Source: an uncultured Flavobacteriaceae bacterium
GTDB lineage: Bacteria; Bacteroidota; Bacteroidia; Flavobacteriales; Flavobacteriaceae
Length of the DNA: 64,000 nt
Assembly (NCBI GenBank): GCA_947495135.1
Contig: CANLXN010000003.1
Location: forward strand, 372,001 to 436,000
Reading direction: 5' to 3'
Positions 1 through 8,797 of the stretch are shown here, piece after piece (the stretch's first letter is position 1; the number at the start of each line of letters is the position of its first letter). A program made the position numbers and the translations under genes. The notes under the pieces were generated by a model that did not search any database, was not told the DNA's origin, and saw only the letters and a program-made list of their open reading frames with translations.

Positions 1-46
1 TGATAATAGCTCGTTCTCCTTTCTTCAACTGGGCAATTGTTGGCAT
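1..46 (-). CDS. feoA: FeoA-like protein, N-terminus only
   Basis: The first 15 codons of a minus-strand gene are visible before the window edge and read MPTIAQLKKGERAII. This matches the start of FeoA, the small SH3-like cytoplasmic partner of the FeoB ferrous-iron transporter, where a 'L..L..G..A.I' opening is usual. An in-frame stop lies four codons upstream of the ATG, which fixes the start. A good Bacteroidota promoter lies about 30 bp upstream. FeoB would be expected further left, outside the window. The call rests on a short N-terminus, so it is probable rather than certain. Confidence 0.6.
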   Translation of the reverse strand, partial: MPTIAQLKKGERAII

Positions 47-76
47 TATCTTTATTTAGATTGATTTTAAACAATA

Positions 77-107
77 CAAATGTAGGGCAAAATGAAATGA
101 ACTGCAA
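77..107 (-). promoter_or_regulatory. Promoter of feoA
   Basis: On the minus strand TTG (105-107), a 20-nt spacer and TACATTTG (77-84) match the Bacteroidota consensus TTG-N19-21-TAnnTTTG. It sits about 30 bp before the feoA ATG. Confidence 0.6.
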
Positions 108-264
108 GAATAAAATTACTGGGCGATTCACGAAGATGGTAATTCTTCTTTTGACACCATATGGCCGATATCAAGTTACGTGCATTTGATGATTCTCTAT
201 TATCTTTTGAATTATTCCAAACTAAAACTTCAGACCTCTTCAATTTCGGTTTTGGCATAAATCT

Positions 265-954
265 TTAATTCTCCTCTTTCAAAACTTCAATGTCGACCAG
301 CAAGCGCTCTATTTCCTCCGTTTGGGTACCATCGTACATGCCTCGAATGCGTCTTTTTTTGTCCACCAACACAAAATTCTCTGTATGAATCATACCGTAC
401 TCCTCTCCATCGGGAAGATCCTTTACCGCAAGGTAAGACTTGCGTGCTAGTGCGTAAATTTCTTTTTTATTACCCGTAACCAGATTCCATTTTTTGGAAT
501 CTACTCCCTTTTCTAACGCATATTTTTTGAGTTGGGCAACCGAATCAATTTCAGGAGTAACCGAGTGCGAAAGTAAGAGTACCTCGCGATCTTCTTTAAG
601 CGCTTCTTGGATTTGCTTCATATGATCGGTCATTATCGGGCAAATAGTTTGGCAGGTAGTGAAAAAGAAATCGGCCACATAGATCTTATCCTGATAATTC
701 TCTTGAGTGATCTGCTCTCCATTCTGATTTATTAAACTGAAATCTGCGATGGTGTGGTATTTTTTAACATGTTGCAAGGTAGAGTCGACCAACTCTTCAT
801 TAATATCTACAGGGGCGTAGACCTTAAGTTTAGGAGTTGGTTTTAAGACCGAGTAGATAGCTGTTATAATAATCACAGAGAGTACCAGAAGTACTATTGC
901 GAAGAATTTATATTTTGCGAAAAATTTCAGCATAAATAGAAAGATTTTCAGCAA
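265..954 (-). CDS. SCO1/SenC family copper-binding thioredoxin-like protein
   Basis: This 229-residue protein has an N-terminal membrane anchor (about residues 17-37) followed by a periplasm-facing thioredoxin-like domain. The SCO1/SenC copper site is complete: Cys101-x3-Cys105 in TTCQTICPIM and His190 in the IHTEN segment. SCO proteins deliver copper to the CuA centre of cytochrome c oxidase or act as thiol reductants. A second Met at residue 8 is an equally plausible start. The gene is followed on the same strand by feoA, whose own promoter lies in the 218-bp gap, so the two need not be co-transcribed. The family call is firm; the exact client is not visible here. Confidence 0.88.
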   Translation of the reverse strand: MLKIFLFMLKFFAKYKFFAIVLLVLSVIIITAIYSVLKPTPKLKVYAPVDINEELVDSTLQHVKKYHTIADFSLINQNGEQITQENYQDKIYVADFFFTTCQTICPIMTDHMKQIQEALKEDREVLLLSHSVTPEIDSVAQLKKYALEKGVDSKKWNLVTGNKKEIYALARKSYLAVKDLPDGEEYGMIHTENFVLVDKKRRIRGMYDGTQTEEIERLLVDIEVLKEEN

Positions 955-1055
955 AATTAATACCTAAAAAAAGATTGTAAGCCTTGTAACAGTTAAAAGT
1001 TTTCTAATACTAACGCCTAGAAAGTTATTAATTTTTTTACCCGCTTCGAATCAGT

Positions 1056-1063
1056 TACTTTTG
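1056..1063 (+). promoter_or_regulatory. -7 box upstream of rseP
   Basis: TACTTTTG matches TAnnTTTG 25 bp before the rseP ATG. The expected -33 position holds only a T-run, so the promoter is partial. Confidence 0.4.
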
Positions 1064-1087
1064 TCGCACAAATTTTGAGAACTATTT

Positions 1088-2428
1088 ATGGATATTGTTG
1101 TACAAGTTGCTCAGTTTTTACTGAGTTTATCATTACTCATCGTTTTACATGAGTTTGGACATTTTCTTCCAGCGCGGCTATTTGGTACACGTGTTGAAAA
1201 ATTCTTCCTCTTTTTCGATGTAAAGTTCGCGCTATTCAAGAAGAAGATTGGTGAAACCGTTTATGGAATAGGATGGCTCCCACTTGGAGGGTACGTAAAA
1301 ATTTCAGGAATGATCGATGAGAGTATGGACAAGGAGCAAATGGCTCTTCCACCTCAACCGTATGAATTTAGAAGCAAGCCAGCCTGGCAAAGGCTTATTA
1401 TTATGCTTGGAGGAGTTATTGTTAATTTCTTAATTGCACTTTTTATATACATTTTAGGTTCCGCCTATTATGGAGACACCACTATTGCTATTGACAGTTT
1501 AAAGGATGGATTCTTAGTAGAAAATCCCATTTTAACCGATGTTGGTTTTCGCACAGGAGACAAGATAAAATCTGTTGATGGAGAAGTATTCGACAATTAT
1601 ACGGACCTCAGAAATGGGTTAATCGTGGCAGATCAAGTAACGGTAGATCGTGACGGAGTTGAAATGTCTTTTGATCTTCCAGAAGACTTCCTCGGAAAGT
1701 TGAGTACAAGTGACAATCGTGATTTGTTTGAATTGCGTGAGCCATTTTTTGTAGGGCAGGTAACCGATTCGTCTGCGAATAAAGGAGCAGGATTACAAGA
1801 AAAAGACTATTTGGTAGCTATTAATGGTGAGGAACTGCGCTACTTTGATGAATTTGTAGAAAAACTAAATACGCTGAAAGGACAAACTGTATCAACTTCT
1901 ATACTTAGAGATGGAAATAGGATTGAAGTTCCATTGGTAGTAAGCAATGAAGGAAAACTCGACATCTACAGGCTAAATGATCTTAAGTTAATGGAAGAGT
2001 TTGGCTATTTAAAAATTGTTCGAAAGGAATATACTCTTGGAGAAAGTTTTGGAGTAGGATTTGATAAGTTTCGATCCAAGTTTGGCTGGTATGGAAGCCA
2101 GTTAAAGAAAATTGGTAACCCAAGCACAGGCGCATATAAAGGTGTAGGTGGATTCTGGGCTATTTTTCAAATATTTCCTAGTGTTTGGTCATGGGAAGCG
2201 TTTTGGAGTATTACCGCCTTTCTATCGATTATGCTAGGGGTTTTAAACTTACTTCCTATCCCTGCATTGGATGGAGGTCATGTTATGTTTTTACTTTATG
2301 AAATGATTAGTGGCCGAAAGCCAAACGACAAGTTTATGGAGTATGCACAGTTGGTTGGATTCTTCCTACTTATTGCTTTATTATTGTTTGCGAATGGGAA
2401 CGATATTTACCGTGCGATCACAAAATAA
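1088..2428 (+). CDS. rseP: RIP metalloprotease RseP (site-2 protease, M50)
   Basis: The 446-residue inner-membrane protease starts with a transmembrane helix carrying the zinc motif HEFGH at residues 21-25. It ends with the second metal-site region NLLPIPALDGGH, with the LDG aspartate near residue 395. Between these are two PDZ-like segments (roughly 125-205 and 215-290). Site-2 proteases cut transmembrane anti-sigma factors or signal peptides within the membrane; in this phylum they release ECF sigma factors in envelope stress. Length and architecture are those of full-length RseP. The gene stands alone, with tRNA-Asn downstream behind its own promoter. Confidence 0.93.
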   Translation: MDIVVQVAQFLLSLSLLIVLHEFGHFLPARLFGTRVEKFFLFFDVKFALFKKKIGETVYGIGWLPLGGYVKISGMIDESMDKEQMALPPQPYEFRSKPAWQRLIIMLGGVIVNFLIALFIYILGSAYYGDTTIAIDSLKDGFLVENPILTDVGFRTGDKIKSVDGEVFDNYTDLRNGLIVADQVTVDRDGVEMSFDLPEDFLGKLSTSDNRDLFELREPFFVGQVTDSSANKGAGLQEKDYLVAINGEELRYFDEFVEKLNTLKGQTVSTSILRDGNRIEVPLVVSNEGKLDIYRLNDLKLMEEFGYLKIVRKEYTLGESFGVGFDKFRSKFGWYGSQLKKIGNPSTGAYKGVGGFWAIFQIFPSVWSWEAFWSITAFLSIMLGVLNLLPIPALDGGHVMFLLYEMISGRKPNDKFMEYAQLVGFFLLIALLLFANGNDIYRAITK

Positions 2429-2460
2429 AAAAAAGAAGCAAAAAAAGTTTAAATTCTTTT

Positions 2461-2489
2461 TTGCTCAGTTAAAAAATAAATTATATTTG
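2461..2489 (+). promoter_or_regulatory. Promoter of tRNA-Asn
   Basis: TTTTTTG ending at 2463, an 18-nt spacer and TATATTTG (2482-2489) form a good Bacteroidota promoter 67 bp before the mature tRNA start. Confidence 0.65.
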
Positions 2490-2556
2490 CACCCGCCTTC
2501 ACAACTACTGGTTGTATAGGTAACCAGAGTACCACCCGCAAAAGGTGATCTCAAAT

Positions 2557-2630
2557 TCCTCCTTAGCTCAGTTGGTTAGAGCATCTGACTGTTAATCAGA
2601 GGGTCCAAAGTTCGAGTCTTTGAGGAGGAG
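2557..2630 (+). tRNA. tRNA-Asn (GTT anticodon)
   Basis: A full cloverleaf folds by eye: acceptor TCCTCCT/AGGAGGA, D-stem GCTC/GAGC, anticodon stem TCTGA/TCAGA with loop CTGTTAA (anticodon GTT at 2591-2593) and T-arm CAAAG-TTCGAGT-CTTTG. The discriminator base is G, and the CCA end is not encoded. A strong hairpin terminator follows 8 bp later. Sequence resembling its last bases and this terminator recurs three times downstream. Confidence 0.97.
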
Positions 2631-2637
2631 CAGACGT

Positions 2638-2676
2638 AAAAACCCAGTCTAGAAATAGGCTGGGTTTTCTGTTTTA
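2638..2676 (+). terminator. Intrinsic terminator after tRNA-Asn
   Basis: AACCCAGTCT and AGGCTGGGTT form a 10-bp stem with one G-U pair around the loop AGAAAT, followed by TTTTCTGTTTT. The same hairpin, nearly unchanged, recurs in at least four other places in the window. Confidence 0.85.
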
Positions 2677-2697
2677 TAATCAGGAAATCAAATAATC

Positions 2698-3786
2698 ATG
2701 AAAAAAATATTACTCTATTTATTAATGCTATTGTTTTTTGCTTGCGGAGGAAATGACGAGACCATTTCAGATACTACTGATCCAATAATTACGATAGCGG
2801 GAGCAAATCCTCAAAACATTTTTATAAATGAACCTTATTTGGAGCTTGGAGCAACTGCCGTGGACAATCTAGATGGCAATATTACCAGTGACATAGAAAT
2901 CTCATCAAACGTGAATGCACAGATGAGCGGAACGTATGAAGTTATATATAGTGTGAGTGATGCGGCAGGAAATATTGCAACCGAAATCAGGATTGTACAA
3001 GTAAACGGAGAAAACCCTGTGTATTTAGATGGTAATGGTATTACTATTAAAGCTCGAGACTGGGCAGAAGTTGGAGCAACAGGAATTATAAATGGTATTA
3101 CCTATATAGTAGTGGATGAACCATTATTACGAGATATGCTGACAAATAATGAGGATGTCACAGCAGTGGCGACTACCAAATTAACCGACATGTCAATTAT
3201 GATTAGAGATAGAGCCACCTTCAATCAAAACATCGGAAATTGGGATACAAGTAACGTGACAAGTATGTATCGCATGTTTGAAGGTGCTGAATCATTTAAC
3301 CAAGATATTGGGAATTGGAATGTAAGCAATGTGTTAAGTATGGGATGGATGTTTCGAAGTGCTCCATCATTCAATCAGGATATTGGAAATTGGGATGTAG
3401 GAAATGTAACTGAAATGCACCTGATGTTTCAAGGCGCATTCGCATTCAACCAAAATATTAGCGACTGGAATGTAGGAAATGTGACACTAATGTATGGTAT
3501 GTTTTATAATGCCACTGCGTTTGACCAAGATATCGGAAATTGGGATACAGGTAATGTGACAAATATGGGTGGTATGTTTTTCGATCGATCCATCTTCAAC
3601 CAAGATATTAGTGGATGGAATACGAGTAACGTAACCAGCATGGAGCAAATGTTTAATGGAAATGATTTCTTTAATCAAGATTTAAGTGCATGGAATGTAA
3701 GTAATGTAATTAATTGTCTCGCGTTTAGTTACGGTGCGTCTAATTGGACAAGTCCTAAACCTAATTTTACTAGTTGTTCTCCTTAA
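2698..3786 (+). CDS. BspA-like surface lipoprotein (DUF5011 + DUF285 repeats)
   Basis: This 362-residue protein has a lipoprotein signal peptide ending in a lipobox (LLFFAC), so it should be lipid-anchored. Residues about 28-100 resemble a DUF5011/HYR Ig-like domain ('ELGATAVDNLDGNITSDI'). From about residue 165 to 350 there are BspA/DUF285-type repeats of about 25 residues with the pattern FNQDIGNWDVSNVTxMxxMF. Such proteins are thought to act in surface adhesion in other bacteria. The start codon lies only 21 bp behind the tRNA-Asn terminator and I see no promoter between them. A repeat copy and terminator follow at 3942-4013. No T9SS domain is present. The family call is strong; its ligand is unknown. 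Confidence 0.85.
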   Translation: MKKILLYLLMLLFFACGGNDETISDTTDPIITIAGANPQNIFINEPYLELGATAVDNLDGNITSDIEISSNVNAQMSGTYEVIYSVSDAAGNIATEIRIVQVNGENPVYLDGNGITIKARDWAEVGATGIINGITYIVVDEPLLRDMLTNNEDVTAVATTKLTDMSIMIRDRATFNQNIGNWDTSNVTSMYRMFEGAESFNQDIGNWNVSNVLSMGWMFRSAPSFNQDIGNWDVGNVTEMHLMFQGAFAFNQNISDWNVGNVTLMYGMFYNATAFDQDIGNWDTGNVTNMGGMFFDRSIFNQDISGWNTSNVTSMEQMFNGNDFFNQDLSAWNVSNVINCLAFSYGASNWTSPKPNFTSCSP

Positions 3787-4350
3787 TAAAGAATACTTTC
3801 GATTTAAAACGGTTTTTCGACTCCTCTTTTATTTTTTAAGCTATTTGATACTGAACTAATAGAGTGGTCCAAGCTGAAGCAAATGCTGCACTCTTAAAAC
3901 GGAGTTTAAATACTTTCGTGCATGCGAATCAAAGAATTGTTGTTCGATATTGAACTAAGAGGGGGAGCAGAAGTAAAAACCCAGTCTAAAAATAGGCTGG
4001 GTTTTCTGTTTTTAATAGCTTAAAAACGTCTATGTTTAGTAATGATGAGCGCGACTAACTCATCCTGGTTCATATATCGAATGAAATTTGAAAATTGCAT
4101 ACAAATGAAGAACCATAGTGATAAGTGAAGAATAACAAACACAGGGGTTCATGAAAACAACCCTTTCTATACCAACATATTCGAAAATTCAAATGGCATC
4201 TAAAGTTTTCTTTGGTTCTTTCTTTTTAAAAAGAAACGATATTTAGTTTTTCTATAAAAACACCTCAACTTAAAACTTACCAATAGGAGTAACCAGACTT
4301 CACAGATTCTAACGTACGAGCGACCCCATTTGTAATTCATTATATACAGA
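3787..4350 (+). other. Intergenic stretch, no gene seen
   Basis: It holds the tRNA-end-like repeat and terminator (3942-4013). A weaker echo, TTTGATACTGAACTAATAG, lies near 3844-3862. The remaining AT-rich sequence shows no convincing coding region on either strand. Confidence 0.5.
3942..4013 (+). repeat. tRNA-Asn 3'-end-like repeat with terminator, copy 1
   Basis: The copy opens with a dyad GTTCGATATTGAAC, then runs through GGGGGAGCAGAAGTAAAA into the same terminator hairpin as behind tRNA-Asn. From the last few tRNA bases to the terminator T-run it matches the tRNA locus at about 47 of 50 positions, counted by eye. It also serves as the terminator (3975-4013) for the BspA-like gene. Confidence 0.75.
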
Positions 4351-4381
4351 TTTGTAATCTGAAAAAATTGGAATAGCTTTG
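4351..4381 (+). promoter_or_regulatory. Promoter of the first VCBS gene
   Basis: TTTG (4351-4354), exactly 19 nt, then TAGCTTTG (4374-4381) match the Bacteroidota consensus, 36 bp before the chosen ATG at 4418. It excludes any TTG start near 4379, which would overlap the promoter. Confidence 0.7.
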
Positions 4382-4417
4382 CTGAAATATCACTCACCTG
4401 TTCTAAAAGCGAGAAAA

Positions 4418-5818
4418 ATGAAAAAAATTAGTATAATAGCATTCTTCTTAATTGGACATATCAACTTCTATGCTCAAGTCGCTTTCCAGGAACATCTAGT
4501 TTCGGATGACGTTCAAGGATCAGAATCTGTACACGCAGCGGATATAGACGGTGACGGTGATCTGGATTTGCTAGCCACATCAAGAATTCAGGGAAATAAA
4601 GTTGTTTGGTACGAAAATTTGGATGGACAAGGAAATTTTGGTTCTGAACAAATTATAACTACAAATATTGACGGTGCGAATACTGTTTATGCAACTGATG
4701 TTGATGGAGATGGAGATTTTGATGTTCTCTCAACCTCATATTTTGATGATAAAATTGCTTGGTATGAAAATATGGATGGAGCTGGAAACTTTGGATTACA
4801 ACAAATAATTACTACAAGCGCGGATAATCCATCTTCTGTATATGCGGATGATTTGGATGGAGATGGTGATATGGATATACTTTCTTCTTCAATCTTAGAT
4901 GATAAAATAGCTTGGTATGAAAATATGGACGGACTTGGTAATTTTGGTCCTCAAAATACCATATCCACGGATGTTAATGGAGCAAACTCAGTTCACGCAG
5001 CAGATTTAGATGGTGACGGCGACAAAGATGTACTTTCAGCTGCTTGGGCGGGAGATAAAGTGGAATGGTATGAGAATTTAGATGGCCTTGGCAATTTTGG
5101 CTCACCAGTGTTAATAACGAATTCGATAGACGGAGCCAGTTCAGTTTATAGTGCTGATATGGACGCAGATGGCGATATGGACGTACTCTCATCTTCTTGG
5201 GTAGATGATATGATTGCCTGGTATGAAAACACAAACGGCCAAGGAAATTTTGGAATACAACATGTAGTTGACACTAATTTAGACAAAGCTATTTCGGTGT
5301 TTGCGGCGGACATTGATGGAGACAGTGACTTGGATATCCTTGCTGCTTCAGCTGAAGGTAGCACTGGAGAAGGAATTCACTTATTTTGGTATGAGAATGT
5401 AGATGGTGCGGGTAATTTTCCCTCAAGAAAATTAGTGTCTGAAAATACATTTGGTGTGAGATCTGCTATGGCAGCGGATTTAGATGGTGACAATGATATG
5501 GATGTTTTTTCGGCAAGTGGTAGTCTTAGTGGACAAAATATTGTTTGGTATGAAAATTTAACCGTGCTTGGCGTTGGTCAAGACAGCAAATTTGAGTTTT
5601 CGATATCACCAGTTCCTACGGTATCTGTTCTAAAGGTAAAATCAAGTTCGGACATTTCTGAAATTGCTGTTTTCAACAATCTAGGTCAACGGGTTAAAAT
5701 AAATTTCAATTCAAATCAAATTGATATTTCTGATTTAAATCTTGGTATCTATTTTGTAAGGATTATAGACAAACAAAATAACACTGGAATTCAGAAAACA
5801 GTTAAAGTAGAGGAATAG
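4418..5818 (+). CDS. VCBS/FG-GAP repeat protein with T9SS sorting domain
   Basis: I chose the ATG at 4418 because it gives a proper signal peptide (MKKISIIAFFLIGHINFYAQ) and follows a promoter. The mature 466-residue protein has about seven VCBS/FG-GAP repeats carrying the calcium-binding pattern DxDGDGDxD, each followed by WYENxDGxGNFG. This predicts a seven-bladed beta-propeller. The last 75 residues (from 'FSISPVPT' to KTVKVEE) form a type A T9SS sorting domain, so it is secreted across the outer membrane and probably held at the surface. It is a paralogue of the longer neighbour at 6338-8797. Function is unknown; adhesion or carbohydrate binding is inference. Confidence 0.85.
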   Translation: MKKISIIAFFLIGHINFYAQVAFQEHLVSDDVQGSESVHAADIDGDGDLDLLATSRIQGNKVVWYENLDGQGNFGSEQIITTNIDGANTVYATDVDGDGDFDVLSTSYFDDKIAWYENMDGAGNFGLQQIITTSADNPSSVYADDLDGDGDMDILSSSILDDKIAWYENMDGLGNFGPQNTISTDVNGANSVHAADLDGDGDKDVLSAAWAGDKVEWYENLDGLGNFGSPVLITNSIDGASSVYSADMDADGDMDVLSSSWVDDMIAWYENTNGQGNFGIQHVVDTNLDKAISVFAADIDGDSDLDILAASAEGSTGEGIHLFWYENVDGAGNFPSRKLVSENTFGVRSAMAADLDGDNDMDVFSASGSLSGQNIVWYENLTVLGVGQDSKFEFSISPVPTVSVLKVKSSSDISEIAVFNNLGQRVKINFNSNQIDISDLNLGIYFVRIIDKQNNTGIQKTVKVEE

Positions 5819-6337
5819 CAAATCGAACAAAACAAGAAGAAACCTACAAATATAGGAGTAGTTCGATAGCTATAAGGGGACTAGGATTTATCTAACTTTC
5901 TAAATAACAAATAGTTACTGTTTGATATTGAACTAAGAGAAGGAGCAGAAGTAAAAACCCAGTCTAGAAATAGGCTGGGTTTTCTGTTTTTTACAGGCTG
6001 TTGTCTCCTTAAACCAGAAGCGCAGTGCTGAGTGTAGTCGAGGTGTTTATTTAAGCAGGAGCCATATCAGACATCCCGTCATTTTTATGAGGTGTTTTTT
6101 CCTCCTTTGCCTTTACACCTTTTAGGGTTCCTTGGGTAGAAAGTGACATAAGGTTTAGATGGAATCGTTCCTAAATTAATTTTTAATATCCTATAAGTGG
6201 CCAACCTCATCAAGACATACCAATGAAACTGTTTCCCGCTGACTTTGGCCTTCACTAACGGTCTATAAAGGAGTTACTAATATTCTCTGGACAATTATTA
6301 TATTGTAAATTCAATTTCGCATTAAATTTTTATACTA
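5819..6337 (+). other. Intergenic stretch with repeat copy 2, no gene seen
   Basis: Besides the repeat and terminator near 5920-5992 I see no coding region. From about 5850 the sequence is homologous to the 3' flank of the next paralogue (from about 8900), so gene and flank were probably duplicated together. A weak promoter candidate for the next gene (TTG at 6303-6305, TAAATTTT at 6323-6330) lies at the end. Confidence 0.5.
5920..5992 (+). repeat. tRNA-Asn 3'-end-like repeat with terminator, copy 2
   Basis: It has the same order as copy 1: a GTTTGATATTGAAC dyad, AAGGAGCAGAAGTAAAA, then the conserved hairpin (AACCCAGTCT, loop AGAAAT, AGGCTGGGTT) and a T-run. The terminator portion is 5953-5992 and would end transcription of the first VCBS gene. 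Confidence 0.75.
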
Positions 6338-8797
6338 ATGATTCTAAGACCTCTAATTTTCGCAGCCTTACTCTTAAGCTTTTCATCCTTCGCACAGATA
6401 AGCTTTGAAGAAAATATAGTCTCTGATGATAGTTATGTTATTAGGCCTATGGATGCATTTTTTGGCGATATTGATAACGACGGTGATCTGGATATTATGA
6501 CAGCGGGCGGCAGAAACGTAGTTTGGTTTGAAAATATCGATGGATTGGGCACCTATGGCACAAGAAAACTAATTTTAAATTATGAAATAGGTAGCAATAT
6601 CTCATCGCCATTTCTAAAAGATATAGATGGAGATGGGGATTTAGATGCCCTCGCAAGTGCTACTTCAGTTGACAAAATTATTTGGTTTGAAAATTTAGAT
6701 GGATTAGGAACTTTTGGACCAGAACAGGTGGTCGAATATTTTAGTGGTTCTATTTATGTATCTGATATGGATTCAGATGGTGATATGGATATACTTTCTT
6801 CTTACACATTTCAACAAAAAATTGTCTGGATGGAAAACCTTAATGGACTAGGACAATTTGGTAGTGAACAGCTTATTGATATCGATGTCTTTGAGGCAAA
6901 ATCATTAAAAACAGCAGATCTTGATGGAGATGGTGATAATGATATTCTTTTGACTTCATATGAGAATGACACGATAATTTGGTATGAAAATTTGGATGGA
7001 AACGGAAGTTTTGGAACCCAAAAAATCATAAGTACAGATCAAAACGACCCCACTTCTGTTTATGCCGCTGATATCGATAACGATGGAGATCTTGACGTAG
7101 TCTCAAGCACAGATTTGCTTGATATAGTTGGCTGGCATGAAAACATTGACGGCAACGGTAATTTTGCGCCCTTACAAATAATAGCCACAGACGTAGAAGG
7201 GGCTCGCGCCTTAAATGTAGTAGATATTGACAGTGATGGAGATCAGGATATTTTTGTAGCTGCTAGAGAGGATAATTATATTGCCTTTTATGAAAATCTT
7301 GATGGCCAAGGAACGTTTTCAGTGGCTCAGATAATTTCGGATAGTGTTAATTTGCCTAGCTCAATAAGCATAGGTGATGCAGATAATGATGGTTCTTTAG
7401 ACGTTATGTGTATATCATCAAAAGATGCTAAAATAACTTGGTATAAAAATTTAGATGGACAAGGAGCGTTTGGAAACCAAAATATTATATATGAAGACAT
7501 TGATAATGTGGAAAATATTTATCTAGCGGACATAGATGGTGATGGTGACAAGGATTTATTATCTGCTTCCCATAATCTTAGCAACTTCTCAAACAGCATA
7601 TTTGCATGGTTTGAAAATATAGATGGACAGGGAAGTTTCGGAAAACAAAAAGGAATCGACTATCATCCAAGGGCTCGATATATAAGGGCTTCAGATGTGG
7701 ACGGAGATGGGGATATGGATGTGATTGGAGGGGCAGTTTCATCTATACTTTGGTATGAAAATATGGATGGTCTTGGTAATTTTGGAGAAGCCCAGAATGT
7801 TCCAAATGGTATAAACACGTTAACTTCTTTGGAAATTGCAGATTTTGACGGAGATAATGACATCGACATACTTTTTACCACTATAAGCAATTTCGGCTGG
7901 ATTGAAAACGTTGATGGGCTTGGCGACTATAGTGTCCTTCATGAGATTGTGCTCTCAAGCGGAGGCGGAGCTTTCAACTCAAAAGCATACCCAGCCGATT
8001 TAGATAATGACGGGGATATCGATATTATAAGTTGGCAATTCGACGGAGGCCCAAAAGTAATTTGGTTTGAAAACCTTGATGGCATGGGAAATTTTAGTCC
8101 ATCCAACTTGATTTATGATACAAATGGTGGTAGTAGTATAGAAATTTTAAGTGCCGCAGACATGGACTTGGATGGCGATATAGACGTGATAATTAGCTCT
8201 AATAATTCAAATGAATACTTCATATGGCTCGAAAACATTGACGGACTAGGGAATTTCGGAAACCCTACTACCATAGTAACAGGAGTATCACGTCCTTATG
8301 ATATCTCTTTAGGAGATCTGGATAATGACGGCGATCTTGACATTGGCTTTACGACCACTAATGAAGGTAGGTTTGGCTGGTTTGAAAATATTGATGGACA
8401 GGGAAATTTCGGACCTGAAATAATTCTTTATAATGACCTTTATGAAGGGAGTAGCATTTTGGTCTCAGATCTAAACGATGATGGAGATAATGATATAATT
8501 GGAGCCTCTCGTCTTGACAGCAAGATTATTTGGTACGGAAATTCCCTGATTTTGTCTTTGTACGAAAACAATCCACTCAAATTTTTAGCATATCCAAACC
8601 CTACTAATGATTTGATAACCATCCAATCAGAAACCACAATAAGCTCTATAAAAATTTACAATAATTTAGGACAATTGGTACTTTCGAACGGACATAAAAA
8701 CTCTATCAACATTTCACCATTGAAATCTGGAATATTTTTTTTGAACATCACCGATCTTAACGGAACCGAAGGAACTACACAAGTCATTAAAAATTAA
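6338..8797 (+). CDS. Large VCBS/FG-GAP repeat protein with T9SS sorting domain
   Basis: The 819-residue protein begins with a signal peptide (about residues 1-19, ending SFAQ). It then carries roughly fourteen VCBS/FG-GAP repeats, each with a DxDxDGDxD calcium loop and a W(F/Y)ENxDGxGxFG blade motif, enough for two propellers. The C-terminus from 'FLAYPNPTNDLITIQSE' to the end is a type A T9SS sorting domain. It is about twice the repeat count of the paralogue at 4418-5818, with the same N-terminus style and 3' flank, which suggests duplication followed by blade expansion. Surface exposure is well supported; ligand and role are unknown. Confidence 0.85.
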   Translation: MILRPLIFAALLLSFSSFAQISFEENIVSDDSYVIRPMDAFFGDIDNDGDLDIMTAGGRNVVWFENIDGLGTYGTRKLILNYEIGSNISSPFLKDIDGDGDLDALASATSVDKIIWFENLDGLGTFGPEQVVEYFSGSIYVSDMDSDGDMDILSSYTFQQKIVWMENLNGLGQFGSEQLIDIDVFEAKSLKTADLDGDGDNDILLTSYENDTIIWYENLDGNGSFGTQKIISTDQNDPTSVYAADIDNDGDLDVVSSTDLLDIVGWHENIDGNGNFAPLQIIATDVEGARALNVVDIDSDGDQDIFVAAREDNYIAFYENLDGQGTFSVAQIISDSVNLPSSISIGDADNDGSLDVMCISSKDAKITWYKNLDGQGAFGNQNIIYEDIDNVENIYLADIDGDGDKDLLSASHNLSNFSNSIFAWFENIDGQGSFGKQKGIDYHPRARYIRASDVDGDGDMDVIGGAVSSILWYENMDGLGNFGEAQNVPNGINTLTSLEIADFDGDNDIDILFTTISNFGWIENVDGLGDYSVLHEIVLSSGGGAFNSKAYPADLDNDGDIDIISWQFDGGPKVIWFENLDGMGNFSPSNLIYDTNGGSSIEILSAADMDLDGDIDVIISSNNSNEYFIWLENIDGLGNFGNPTTIVTGVSRPYDISLGDLDNDGDLDIGFTTTNEGRFGWFENIDGQGNFGPEIILYNDLYEGSSILVSDLNDDGDNDIIGASRLDSKIIWYGNSLILSLYENNPLKFLAYPNPTNDLITIQSETTISSIKIYNNLGQLVLSNGHKNSINISPLKSGIFFLNITDLNGTEGTTQVIKN

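Noticed and set aside
67-258. 63-codon minus-strand frame between the SCO1 gene and feoA
   Set aside because: It contains the feoA promoter (77-107), has no recognisable motif and resembles a chance frame.
2437-2464. GCAAAAAA/TTTTTTGC hairpin after rseP
   Set aside because: The stem is almost all A-T and overlaps the tRNA promoter; too weak to call a terminator.
2310-2519. Frame overlapping the rseP 3' end and the tRNA promoter
   Set aside because: It is out of frame with rseP and runs through the tRNA promoter; composition is not protein-like.
3190-3720. Regular short DNA repeats, at first sight like a CRISPR or tandem array
   Set aside because: The periodicity of about 75 bp is that of in-frame DUF285 protein repeats; there are no unique spacers between identical repeats.
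4200-4397. 65-codon minus-strand frame upstream of the first VCBS gene
   Set aside because: It covers the promoter of that gene and shows no family features.
4500-5560. Repeated GATGGTGATGGTGA-like stretches in the VCBS genes
   Set aside because: They encode DGDGD calcium loops in frame and are explained by the protein repeat.
6019-6045. GCGCAGTGCTGAGTGTAGTCGAGGTG, like a dispersed flavobacterial intergenic repeat
   Set aside because: I could find only one copy here, so repeat status cannot be supported from the window.
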